NCBI RefSeq assembly: GCF_002487355.1 | Contig: NZ_NTMG01000085.1 | Location: 124,001-188,000 of the forward strand | Source of the DNA: Candidatus Methanoperedens sp. BLZ2 | GTDB lineage: Archaea; Halobacteriota; Methanosarcinia; Methanosarcinales; Methanoperedenaceae | Direction of reading: 5' to 3' | DNA length: 64,000 bases | Shown here: piece by piece, positions 14,537 to 22,169 of the stretch | Numbering within the stretch: position 1 is the first letter of the stretch | Layout: the number at the start of each line of letters is the position of its first letter | Program-made: the position numbers and the translations under genes | Notes under the pieces: model-generated | Seen by the model: the letters and a program-made list of their open reading frames with translations, nothing else | The model's database searches: none | Told to the model about the DNA's origin: nothing

Positions 14537-14737
14537 TCATTTCTGTGTTGCCCCAAAGTAACTTCTCAAAGCAACTACTACAGCCCTCTCAAGAACAGGG
14601 AACAGAGGAAGCAGCGTATCATCTGTACTAATCAGAGATTCAATTTTCGCAATCTGGTCGGGCGTCAGTTTCAACATTGGTGACACCCGTCCGAAAGGAT
14701 TAAGGTACCTGAGATGTAATACATCATACCCAGTCAT
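14537..14737 (-). CDS. small helical protein (66 aa)
   Basis: Overlaps the upstream AbrB-type gene by 14 bases. Contains LKLTPDQIAKIESLISTDD and a second hydrophobic helix LFPVLERAVVVALRSYF. Possibly the partner of the AbrB-type protein in a toxin-antitoxin-like pair, but no toxin motif is visible. Confidence 0.5.
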   Translation of the reverse strand: MTGYDVLHLRYLNPFGRVSPMLKLTPDQIAKIESLISTDDTLLPLFPVLERAVVVALRSYFGATQK

Positions 14738-14942
14738 CTCTGTGTATTTTGGCTGTGGCCGCGCCGGTTTTCTGCTTGGCCGCGTCTACCGGCGTTATGG
14801 TCATCTTTTTTCCATCAACTGATACCATGACCTCATCCCCTGCTTTCAAAGGATTCTGCGAATCTTTTCTTACATCACTAGGAATGTATATGTGGATGCC
14901 CGTGGCGCCGAACTTCTGAATTTTAGTTTTTGCTTCCTTCAT
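14724..14942 (-). CDS. AbrB/SpoVT-type DNA-binding protein (72 aa)
   Basis: Shows the swapped-hairpin pattern: KIQKFGATGIHIYIPSDVRKD, then NPLKAGDEVMVSVDGKKMTITP. First gene of a short minus-strand operon. The promoter has a TATA-like element and the same 28-base sequence and palindromes found before the RHH gene at 8644, so both operons are probably under one control. Regulator role is inferred from family. Confidence 0.75.
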   Translation of the reverse strand: MKEAKTKIQKFGATGIHIYIPSDVRKDSQNPLKAGDEVMVSVDGKKMTITPVDAAKQKTGAATAKIHRDDWV

Positions 14943-14965
14943 TAGGGGTATATAGTAGCAAAAAG

Positions 14966-15089
14966 TATATAAAAAGAACCTTACTGATGTATTATTTTAG
15001 TATAATTTGGATTTTTATAGGTTATATTTGAAATCACGAACATATAAACGCCTGAAATATTACACATGTAATATTACATCCGTAATAAT
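14966..15089 (-). promoter_or_regulatory. promoter of AbrB operon, second copy of shared regulatory region
   Basis: 14966-14993 repeats 8672-8699 with one mismatch. 15056-15089 holds AATATTAC-acat-GTAATATT followed by another ATTAC-N6-GTAAT half-site pair. The 243-base spacer 14943-15185 holds nothing else visible. Confidence 0.65.
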
Positions 15090-15185
15090 AGAGTGGAAAA
15101 CAATGCTATAGATGCCGTTTTTTTATTATAGTATTTTAGGTACCAGATTACCAGTAAAAAAAAAGATGTTTTTATTGAGCGAACT

Positions 15186-16331
15186 TCATTTCTTTGCAGC
15201 TTTCATTATGGCTTCAGCGAATAATTTCTGAAATTCCGGATCTCCCTGCATCGTCATGAGGATTTCGGGGATAAGCTTTGTCTTTTCATCAACTTGTTTT
15301 GCAACATTCTTATCTAGGATAAGCCCGCAGATCGCACAATATTTCGCGTCAATTGGGTTGTCGGTAGCACATCTAGGACACTTCCCGGGTTTCAAGGTCT
15401 TAAACAGAAGTTCTCCATCATCCCTAATCAATCCATTCTTGGCGAGGAGCTTCCTATCAACATCGCCCCCTGCAAGATGAACATAAACTGCTGGCATACC
15501 GCTCTCTTTTTCCCAACCGGCGAGGATCCGCAGCTCAGACTCAAAAAATCCCTGTTTCACGAATAAGGTAAGTCTCCCATGTCTGAGCGCGTGAGGATGT
15601 ACGTTCTTATCAAGGCTAGCCAATTTACCCGCTGTCTTGAGCATGTTCTGGACTGTGCGCTGGTCCATCCTACATTCTTCCATTACTTTACTCTCCTTAT
15701 GATTATATCGTCTCTCAGTAACAAAAAGTGGCGCATCGTTTTTATTTTTTATTGGATGCTGGTTAAGCCAAAGTCGAACATCTGGGAGAGAATCGATCAG
15801 CCTTACCTTCCGCATGCCGGTCTTGCCATCTACTATCATGGTGGCTCCATGTTCATCAGTTTGGATGTGATTGACATTCCGACTCAATACCTCATTCAAT
15901 CTACATCCTGAGTCCCACAGGAGCATGATAATCGCCCTATCCCGCTGGCTCTTGCATACCGAAATCAATTTCTTGACGTCTTCTGGTGTTATTAGTTGCT
16001 CTACAGGTAAATAGTTCTTAGGCTGCTTGACTTTAATATCATCAAAGAAATCGTTCCCCGGTTTTAACCAATCAAAGAATTTCCGCAAGGCTATAATATC
16101 ATTGTTTACCGTCCTCTGCTTGTTGTTATTGCGCCTGTAGATAATATAGTCCCGAATATCCTGCCTGGTTAATTCATTACCACGCTTGAAGCCAAAATGT
16201 TTTAGTGCAGCATAGATCTTCCACAAATAACCATCTATCGTCAGCCTTCCTAGTTGGTTTAATTCAAGGGTTGTCTGATATTGTTTCAAGATCTCAGCAT
16301 TTTTTCCTGGAAATATGGGTGGATGTTGCAT
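15186..16331 (-). CDS. tyrosine recombinase/integrase with C-terminal zinc ribbon
   Basis: 381 aa. Residues ~10-95 form the SAM-like core-binding domain (GYLWKIYAALKHFGFKRG). The catalytic domain has the first Arg in LLWDSGCRLNEVL, the HxLRH box in VHPHALRHGRL, a Gly-Trp (LAGWEKES) in the later His/Trp position and the nucleophile Tyr in PAVYVHLAGG. A C-terminal ribbon CPRCATDNPIDAKYCAICG is added, as in several archaeal integrases. The gene lies 50 bases from a tRNA-Leu 3' fragment, the expected place for attP/attR. It most likely integrates and excises the element. Confidence 0.9.
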   Translation of the reverse strand: MQHPPIFPGKNAEILKQYQTTLELNQLGRLTIDGYLWKIYAALKHFGFKRGNELTRQDIRDYIIYRRNNNKQRTVNNDIIALRKFFDWLKPGNDFFDDIKVKQPKNYLPVEQLITPEDVKKLISVCKSQRDRAIIMLLWDSGCRLNEVLSRNVNHIQTDEHGATMIVDGKTGMRKVRLIDSLPDVRLWLNQHPIKNKNDAPLFVTERRYNHKESKVMEECRMDQRTVQNMLKTAGKLASLDKNVHPHALRHGRLTLFVKQGFFESELRILAGWEKESGMPAVYVHLAGGDVDRKLLAKNGLIRDDGELLFKTLKPGKCPRCATDNPIDAKYCAICGLILDKNVAKQVDEKTKLIPEILMTMQGDPEFQKLFAEAIMKAAKK

Positions 16332-16380
16332 GCAATATCCAAATTAATTTATACACTTATAAATCTTGCGTCATAAATTA

Positions 16381-16438
16381 CGCAGGATTTAGGGTCCTGT
16401 CTCGCAGGAGTTCATGGGTTCGAATCCCATCCTCCGCA
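16381..16438 (+). pseudogene. 3' fragment of tRNA-Leu(UAG): attachment-site copy
   Basis: Reads as an anticodon stem-loop CAGGA-TTTAGGG-TCCTG (anticodon TAG), a long variable arm, T arm ATGGG-TTCGAAT-CCCAT and acceptor 3' strand CCTCCGC with discriminator A. Upstream bases cannot form a D arm or a matching GCGGAGG acceptor. Such a fragment beginning at the anticodon stem next to an integrase gene is the usual sign of tRNA-targeted integration. No intact tRNA-Leu is present in the window. Confidence 0.8.
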
Positions 16439-16548
16439 TACTACATCAGGGATTATATACAGAAAGCTATTCATTGCCGCATTGTAAATTCAGTTAGATA
16501 GTTGGTGTTGTAATAATACCATTTGGGACGGGGAGGTCTCTACTCATA

Positions 16549-16803
16549 TGATAGATATCATTTTTACCCGGCTGGTCACCGGGTGTGGTGACCTTTATCC
16601 TTGGTTTTGGCAACTGGGCGAACTGTTCAAGGGGCATAGAGATTGATAGAAATGTCATAAAAGGCGATGAGCGGAGGGGCAGGAGTATTCATGCCAATGC
16701 AGCCATGCTTCTTGATCCGTACCTGAAAAACACATGCTTGTCTGATCTTGCAGGCGGAAGCGCTGTGTTCTATGATACGAAAGTGAAGTTGGAGAAAGTC
16801 TGA
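16549..16803 (+). pseudogene. C-terminal remnant of a molybdopterin oxidoreductase
   Basis: About 84 codons open from a stop, with no proper start. The end resembles the C-terminal molybdopterin-dinucleotide-binding domain of DMSO-reductase family enzymes: [32 protein letters not shown], then a [16 protein letters not shown] tail. The N-terminal ~90% is missing. It lies immediately beyond the tRNA fragment, so the host gene may have been cut by insertion or deletion. Neighbouring moeA and the moaA remnant support an old molybdoenzyme locus. Family call is from pattern only. Confidence 0.5.
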
Positions 16804-16807
16804 GATT

Positions 16808-17389
16808 TTACGAGGTCCTCAATAATTTATAGTATGCTGTCCCTGTGCAGGGTTTACAATAAATTTCATTTCCTTTTCTTTCTATCAGGCTTTCAGGGAC
16901 CAGCTCGCGGCATTCTTTGCATGTTACTATCCCGGATTTCTCGAAATTCTGACCTTTATTTATCTCAACATCCTGAATAAGAAAATGTTTTTCATCCATA
17001 TCCACTAATTGCATTCCAAGCTCCTCCTCCTCTTCATGGGAGAGTTTCCCAAGCCGCATCATCCATTTATTCATCAGCGTTGAGTGCTTATTCGCTTCAT
17101 CCTTAAGCGCAACGCGCACACCTTTTTTCGTCCTGGCATCTCCAAGAGTAAGAGCTAGCTTTCCATAATCTTCAACAAAAGCGCTCCCATGTCCAAGTGT
17201 GCAGCCGGTCGCAGCCTGCATGGCATCTGCAAGGCATCGAGCTGTTTCGGATATACCGATGAGATATTTATCCCCCTTTTTAGTCTTCATTCGAACAAGT
17301 GCAAGTTCACTCATTCTTAATCCAAGCGCAATGCCTGGCGCCAGATGGCCGTGAAGGTCTATTGCAAGATTTACGATTTTTTTATCCAT
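16808..17389 (-). CDS. FmdE-like protein (formylmethanofuran dehydrogenase subunit E family)
   Basis: Start taken at the ATG preceded by AGGAGATAC (193 aa), 7 bases after the moeA stop; the longer frame from 17419 would overlap moeA. The FmdE domain is seen in AIDLHGHLAPGIALGLRM, a TGCTLGHGSAFVEDYGKLAL metal-site region and the C-terminal zinc ribbon CKECRELVPESLI...YCKPC. FmdE family proteins occur with formylmethanofuran dehydrogenase and with molybdenum cofactor genes; the exact reaction is not known. Pairing with moeA suggests a role in molybdopterin-enzyme maturation. Confidence 0.85.
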   Translation of the reverse strand: MDKKIVNLAIDLHGHLAPGIALGLRMSELALVRMKTKKGDKYLIGISETARCLADAMQAATGCTLGHGSAFVEDYGKLALTLGDARTKKGVRVALKDEANKHSTLMNKWMMRLGKLSHEEEEELGMQLVDMDEKHFLIQDVEINKGQNFEKSGIVTCKECRELVPESLIERKGNEIYCKPCTGTAYYKLLRTS

Positions 17390-17396
17390 GTATCTC

Positions 17397-18578
17397 CTAA
17401 CTGAATAGATGGACTTCAACTAATTCGCCTTTTTCCATGTTCCTATCTGTTACTACATATCCATCCACTATGGTAGACCTGGGTGATGCTGAGATGATCG
17501 CAGTCTCGTATTCCTTCTCAAACAGTTTCATACCCGAACTCTTATATCCCATAGTGTTTGCCACGTCCTGTGCTATTTTCACGAACAGAATGTAACTAAA
17601 ACCTTCTTCCTGGAGCAATATATCCTCATTTATCGTTAGTTTGCAAGTTGCTCTTGGTATTTTTGTGAAATAACTTCTTACCACCATTTCAAGGGCTGCA
17701 AAAGCGCCTGTGGGCTTGCCCGGAAGGCTGAATACAGGAGTGTCATTTATTATTCCTACCGCGATCGGCTTGCCGGGCCGTATAGCAACCCTGTGGAATA
17801 TGATTTCACCGGTTTTTGCAATGATATCTGCAACATAATCGCGCTCCCCGACTGAAACGCCGCCTGTGGTGAAAACAATATCATTGTTATCTGTCGCCTT
17901 CAACAGCATGTTCTTTGTTTTATCGTAGTCATCGGGCACCGTGCCAATAAACGTGGATTCGCAGCCCAGTTCCTTCATGAAGCCCTGTATCAATACTGCG
18001 TTGGTATTTTTTATCATTCCGTTATGGATCTCCGTACCTGTGGAAATTATGCCTGTTCTAACCTTTCTGAATACCGGAACTTTTTCGATACCAAGGCTAT
18101 ATAAAAGCGCGGCGCTCTGGGGCATTATACGGTGATTTTTCTCAAATATCTTATCTCCTGTTCTGTAATCCGAGCCAGCACGGAACACATTTTCCCATTT
18201 TTTTAATCTCTTACCGAAAAGTTGGTCTTTTTTAACCTCTGAATCCTCTATCTTCAGCACAGCGTCTGCGCCCTGCGGGAGTAATGCACCTGTTGCTATT
18301 GCCACAGCTTCGCCCTGATTGAACTTTGCCATGCGATCACCCGCATATACACTGCCTGATATTATCAGGGGATACGCATCATCGCAACGAACAGCAAATC
18401 CGTCCATTGCAGCTATATCGAATTCAGGAGACATTGAATCTGCAAAAATAGTTTCACTGAGTTCTCTGCTTATGGAGTCATTAAGATCGACCAGTTCAGA
18501 TCCACGCCTGAAATAATATTTATTCTTTAACTCGTTTATTTTTTCAAGCGCTTCTTTAAGTGATATTGGCGGTTTCAT
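17397..18578 (-). CDS. moeA: molybdopterin molybdenumtransferase MoeA
   Basis: About 393 aa from the ATG at 18578. Key MoeA motifs: FDIAAMDGFAVRCDDA (~50-65), GEAVAIATGALLPQGADAV, GIISTGTEI, the FTTGGVSVGERDY phosphate-binding loop, and RPGKPIAVG with SLPGKPTGAF. MoeA inserts molybdate into adenylylated molybdopterin. The start overlaps the stop of a moaA remnant (ATATGA), so moeA was once translationally coupled to moaA. FmdE-like gene follows. Product would serve the molybdoenzyme encoded at 24.9 kb. Confidence 0.95.
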   Translation of the reverse strand: MKPPISLKEALEKINELKNKYYFRRGSELVDLNDSISRELSETIFADSMSPEFDIAAMDGFAVRCDDAYPLIISGSVYAGDRMAKFNQGEAVAIATGALLPQGADAVLKIEDSEVKKDQLFGKRLKKWENVFRAGSDYRTGDKIFEKNHRIMPQSAALLYSLGIEKVPVFRKVRTGIISTGTEIHNGMIKNTNAVLIQGFMKELGCESTFIGTVPDDYDKTKNMLLKATDNNDIVFTTGGVSVGERDYVADIIAKTGEIIFHRVAIRPGKPIAVGIINDTPVFSLPGKPTGAFAALEMVVRSYFTKIPRATCKLTINEDILLQEEGFSYILFVKIAQDVANTMGYKSSGMKLFEKEYETAIISASPRSTIVDGYVVTDRNMEKGELVEVHLFS

Positions 18579-18748
18579 ATTTTGCACATAATCTGTTTGA
18601 GGTTATTTTTATAATATGGCTCTCCACCTGAGAATTTTACTTTCTTAACTCCAAATTCAGTTGCCGCCGTTACAATTTTAACAATAGTGTCAAGAGAGCG
18701 CAGACTCGTTATAACACGGCCACAAGAATCCATAAGCATATTATTCAT
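18575..18748 (-). pseudogene. moaA: moaA remnant with internal deletion
   Basis: 57 codons. The start MNNMLMDSCGRVITSLR corresponds to the MoaA N-terminus (D-x-x-G-R-x-x-x-x-L-R), but the radical-SAM CxxxCxxC segment that should follow is absent and the reading jumps to IVTAATEFGVKKVKFSGGEP, the conserved GGEP region, then stops soon after. Thus both the cluster ligands and the C-terminal two thirds are lost. Not functional as MoaA; it may still be translated to couple moeA. Confidence 0.7.
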
Positions 18749-19133
18749 GAATATTCGTTTTCCAATTAGAGCAAATTTAATTTATCTATCCGCTTATTAA
18801 AATAGGTATAGATGTAGTTGTATAAAATCATTTTTCTAAAGAAAAATTCTATTAACAGCAATTATTTGCAATAAAAATTCTAATTTCCAACCCATGTCGA
18901 TATCCCTAAGCACCTGCTGAAACTACATATCGTCCCGAATATCCTCTTTACGAAAGCAAAATTAATATTTTTTCTATTGCCACTATGCTCAAGCCAGGCG
19001 AAATAATATCTATCAGATTCCTGACCGTCAAAGGTGTGCTTTTCTTCACAACCTGACATAAATATGTGTGAAGTCCACGTAAAGTTGATTGAAAAACGAG
19101 TTGAGACTAGGAAAAAACTAAGAGGTATAATTG
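18749..19133. other. intergenic stretch between moaA remnant and pstS
   Basis: About 385 AT-rich bases. A promoter for each direction is expected, but no clear motif stands out apart from A/T runs at 18770-18880. A 73-codon frame (19034-19255) is only a shadow of the start of pstS. Confidence 0.4.
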
Positions 19134-20000
19134 ATGAAAAACAAAATGGTATTCTTGATGCTCTTCATCATCTCTGTACTTGTGGCAGGATGTATTGGAG
19201 ACAGCACGGAGAATTCGAAACAGCAAACAGAACTATCTGGTGTTCTGAAGCTTGACGGATCAACAACCGTCTATCCGATAGCAAAAACTGCCTCGGAAGA
19301 ATTTATGAAACTCCACCCGGCGGTAACAATTGACGTCCAGCAAAGCTCAACAGGTGAAGGGCTTGTAAAATTCCTGGCAGGCGAAACTGATATTTCGGAT
19401 GCCACTCGTGCTCCCAAGGATAATGAGTATGCTGAAGCGAAACAGAAAGGGATGAAGCTTCATATGATCGTTATATCCAACGATGCCGTAGGCGTAATCG
19501 TACATCCGAGCAACCCGCTTTCTGACCTTACCACGGCACAGCTAAAAGCCATCTACTTTGATGGGACAGTAACCGACTGGAGCCAGATCACAAATGGCAC
19601 AAAGAAGGGCAAGATAAAAATATATAATACCGACCCCAAGATATCAGGAACGGCTGAGCTCTTTAACACTAAGATCGCCGGTTCTGCTGATAAACAATAT
19701 GTCGCAGGTACCACAATAATACACCCCACTCCTTTGATGATACCCACTATAAGGGATGATCCTGACGGTATCGCATATACCCCTGTGAACTGGATCAATA
19801 GCGATGTCAAGGTCGTCAAAGTCAATGGTGTAGCTCCGACACAGCAAACGATCCTGGATACATCATACTTGCTATCAAGAAAGATGTATATGATAACCGA
19901 CGGGGCACCCGTAGGACTTGAAAGAGAGTTCATAAGCTTTATTCTGAGCGAAAAAGGACAGAACATTGTCCAGAAAGAAGGATTCATTCCCGTGACGTGA
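19134..20000 (+). CDS. pstS: PstS-type phosphate-binding lipoprotein
   Basis: Start at the ATG after GAGGTATAATTG. Lipoprotein signal LFIISVLVAGC (Cys ~20). The mature part carries PstS motifs: LDGSTTVYPIAKTASEEF, QQSSTGEGLVKFLAGETDISDATR (phosphate-binding loop), DAVGVIVHPSNPLSDL and GTAELF. In the usual system it delivers phosphate to PstCAB; no permease or ATPase genes are in the window. The next gene, a HAMP membrane protein, is only 11 bases on, so this copy may serve sensing rather than, or as well as, transport. Related oxyanions are possible ligands. Confidence 0.9.
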   Translation: MKNKMVFLMLFIISVLVAGCIGDSTENSKQQTELSGVLKLDGSTTVYPIAKTASEEFMKLHPAVTIDVQQSSTGEGLVKFLAGETDISDATRAPKDNEYAEAKQKGMKLHMIVISNDAVGVIVHPSNPLSDLTTAQLKAIYFDGTVTDWSQITNGTKKGKIKIYNTDPKISGTAELFNTKIAGSADKQYVAGTTIIHPTPLMIPTIRDDPDGIAYTPVNWINSDVKVVKVNGVAPTQQTILDTSYLLSRKMYMITDGAPVGLEREFISFILSEKGQNIVQKEGFIPVT

Positions 20001-20011
20001 GGCGATAAACA

Positions 20012-20824
20012 ATGAAAATAATGTATAAGCTGATGAGTGGATTTATACTGCTTGTCCTGATATTCGCAATAGCAGGAGCAACAGTCATATCAAACCTGGA
20101 TGTAATCAAGGCTGTTAATTCAGATGTTGGAAGCGACTTTTCGATCAACCAGTATGCTACCAATTATGAAAGGGGAGCCACAAAAGTTCAGGTTGGAACG
20201 TTTCTATACGCCCAGGACAGCCAGGCAATGGGCAAGCAACTGATCGATGAAGGAAAAGAGGCCATGGCGCAAAATAGGGACAATCTGAAAAATATCCTGA
20301 AAGATGACGCGACAAGAAACGAGCTGAATGAACTGGAAAGAATAGAAGTCTTGGCTTTGGCGGCATCAGACCAGGTAGTTGCCAGGGTGAAAAATCCGGA
20401 TAAAGACGCAAGTATACAGGAAAAACATCTTAAACAGGATATGCATTTCCTGGAAGCAAGAGTAGATGCGCTGAACCTCAAGCTAGGGACTTTCGTGGAC
20501 AAGACCCAGGAAGACATGTCGTTATCCCTCAAAGTGGCACAGGAAAGCGGAGATAAAACCACAACTATAACGATCTATGCTATAGCGATTTCGTTATTGA
20601 TAGCTCTTGTTGTTTCATTCGTAGCAGCAAAGATGATAACAGACCCGGTGAAAAATCTTACCAGCGTTGCTAACAAGGTCAGTAAAGGAGACATGACAGA
20701 GAAAGTAGAAGTGTCTTCTTCAGATGAGATCGGAGACCTGGCAGATTCCTTCAGGCGCATGATAAATGCCTTTAAGGTGATGGAAGCAATGAGCAAAGAG
20801 GATAATACTCCTCCCAGAGGGTGA
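20012..20824 (+). CDS. membrane sensor-like protein: four-helix-bundle ligand domain plus HAMP, no output domain
   Basis: 270 aa. N-terminal membrane helix (residues ~10-28), a ~150-residue helical extracellular region of the 4HB-MCP type, a second membrane helix (ISLLIALVVSFVAAKMI) and a HAMP domain (TDPVKNLTSVANKVSKGDMTEKVEV, SSDEIGDLADSFRRM). It then ends after ~20 residues, where chemoreceptors would have the long methyl-accepting hairpin. It is not obviously truncated by a frameshift; the stop is followed by a coupled gene. Role perhaps in transmitting PstS state to a partner; inference from neighbour. Confidence 0.8.
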   Translation: MKIMYKLMSGFILLVLIFAIAGATVISNLDVIKAVNSDVGSDFSINQYATNYERGATKVQVGTFLYAQDSQAMGKQLIDEGKEAMAQNRDNLKNILKDDATRNELNELERIEVLALAASDQVVARVKNPDKDASIQEKHLKQDMHFLEARVDALNLKLGTFVDKTQEDMSLSLKVAQESGDKTTTITIYAIAISLLIALVVSFVAAKMITDPVKNLTSVANKVSKGDMTEKVEVSSSDEIGDLADSFRRMINAFKVMEAMSKEDNTPPRG

Positions 20825-20830
20825 TTAAGA

Positions 20831-21055
20831 ATGGCAATAAATGATCAAATTGTTAAGATACTGGCTGAGGATATGGGTCCGTCAGCATCTCCTTTTCTGG
20901 AGCGGCAGTGCAAATTCCACCTTAATAAAGATCCCGGAGCTTTGACAGCTTCAGATATGGAGGAATTGGCAAAATGGGTATATACGGGTGCAAAGCTGAC
21001 TATTGGAGAAGGAATAGCTGACAAGTTGAAAACAAAGATTCTGGCTGTTAAATAA
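20831..21055 (+). CDS. small soluble protein coupled to the HAMP protein (74 aa)
   Basis: MAINDQIVKILAEDMGPSAS..., helical, with FLERQCKFHLNK and LAKWVYTGAKLTIGEGIADKL. Only 6 bases separate it from the HAMP gene, and a terminator follows. I do not recognise a named family; it could be a cytoplasmic partner of the HAMP protein. Confidence 0.7.
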   Translation: MAINDQIVKILAEDMGPSASPFLERQCKFHLNKDPGALTASDMEELAKWVYTGAKLTIGEGIADKLKTKILAVK

Positions 21056-21069
21056 TCTAATGTAATCAA

Positions 21070-21113
21070 AGGCTCTCCTGAATAGAAATATCAGGGGAAC
21101 CTTAACTTTTTTT
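21070..21113 (+). terminator. hairpin with T-run after the pstS-HAMP operon
   Basis: AGG-TC-CCTGA pairs with TCAGG-GA-CCT across a short loop, followed by CTTTTTTT. Typical intrinsic-type 3' end; position fits the end of the three-gene operon. Confidence 0.6.
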
Positions 21114-21242
21114 AATTACTTCTTACATTGAACAATTTATATTTTTTTTAATATAGAGTTTTTTTCTTTTTTAATATAAAGCTTCCAATACCTTTTAATT
21201 ATAAGGATGGATAAAGTAAGATTGAAATCTAAATGAGTTTGT

Positions 21243-22169
21243 ATGCATCCTGAAAAAAACGTGGTTCCATTATTGATTATCTTATTTGTAATTACAAGCG
21301 GATGTTTGAGCAATGAAGCCACAAAAGTAAATCTCTCGAACAGAAGCAATGACTTTGATAGCAGTTCAGATTCAGAGAGCCTGAGAATCGCAGTATCTGC
21401 AATCATCTCGCCCGATGAAACTCTGATTTATTATCAGGATATGTTCGATTATCTGTCTTTGAAAATGGGTGTTCCGGTTAAGCTTGTCCAGCGGAAGACT
21501 TATCAGGAAGTAAACGACCTCGTTCGGAAAAATAGCGTGGATGCTGCTTTTGTATGCAGTCTTGCATATATAGATGGCAAAGACCAGTTCGGCATGGAAA
21601 TCCTTGCAGTACCCATAGTGCGAGGAGAACCTCGCTATTATTCATATATAATAGTGCCGGATGACAGTAGCATCAAATCTCTTGAAGGATTGAAAGGAAA
21701 GACATTTGCCTACACTGACCCTCTCTCCAATTCAGGGAAGCTATCGCCAGAGTATATGATAGCGCAGTTGGGTGAGAACCCGGAAACTTTTTTCAAGCTT
21801 ACATTTTTCACTTACAGTCACGACAAATCCATTCAGGCTGTAGCTGAAAAGATGGTTGATGGTGCTGCTGTGGATAGTCTGGTCTGGGATTTCAAAAATG
21901 CAACTGACCCGGGATTTACTTCAAGAACTAAAATAATAAGTAAGTCTCCTCCATATGGCATTCCTCCTCTGGTGGTCTCAAAAGACATTGACCCAACTTT
22001 GAAAGGGAAATTGGGCAAAATTCTTCTTCAAATGCATGAGGACGAAAAGGGAATAGAGATACTGGATCGCATCATGATAGACCGGTTCTCAGAAGCTAAT
22101 GATAGTCTCTATAATTCTGTAAGAGAGATGAAAAAGGTAGTCAGCGATGCTAAAAGAAAAGATACTTAA
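21243..22169 (+). CDS. PhnD-family periplasmic-binding lipoprotein (sensor subunit)
   Basis: 308 aa. Lipoprotein signal PLLIILFVITSGC. The mature part is a PhnD-like type-2 binding protein: LRIAVSAIISPDETLIYYQDM, DYLSLKMGVPVKLVQRKTYQE, SVDAAFVCSLAYI, LEGLKGKTFAYTDPLSNSG, VDGAAVDSLVWDF. It overlaps the histidine kinase gene that follows and has no transporter genes, so it most likely senses rather than imports. In tetrathionate sensors (TtrS) a PhnD-like domain is the extracellular part of the kinase; here it is a separate lipoprotein. Confidence 0.85.
   Translation: MHPEKNVVPLLIILFVITSGCLSNEATKVNLSNRSNDFDSSSDSESLRIAVSAIISPDETLIYYQDMFDYLSLKMGVPVKLVQRKTYQEVNDLVRKNSVDAAFVCSLAYIDGKDQFGMEILAVPIVRGEPRYYSYIIVPDDSSIKSLEGLKGKTFAYTDPLSNSGKLSPEYMIAQLGENPETFFKLTFFTYSHDKSIQAVAEKMVDGAAVDSLVWDFKNATDPGFTSRTKIISKSPPYGIPPLVVSKDIDPTLKGKLGKILLQMHEDEKGIEILDRIMIDRFSEANDSLYNSVREMKKVVSDAKRKDT

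Larger units (their letters stand above)
3728..16438. mobile_element. integrated plasmid- or virus-like element
   Basis: The block carries a tyrosine recombinase at its right end adjacent to a tRNA-Leu 3' fragment, a DUF927-type replication ATPase with an iteron array, ArdC-type antirestriction protein, several RHH and AbrB regulators, a SWIM zinc finger and many tiny genes overlapping as ATGA or TAATG. A 28-base promoter element with associated palindromes occurs at both 8.67 and 14.97 kb, which ties the left and right halves together. The right boundary is set by the tRNA fragment. The left boundary is uncertain: no second tRNA-Leu copy is visible in the window, so the element may extend past base 1, or the intact tRNA has been lost. 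Confidence 0.65.

Noticed and set aside
16205-16501. 98-codon + strand ORF over the tRNA fragment
   Set aside because: Overlaps the integrase start antisense and the tRNA fragment; no RBS.
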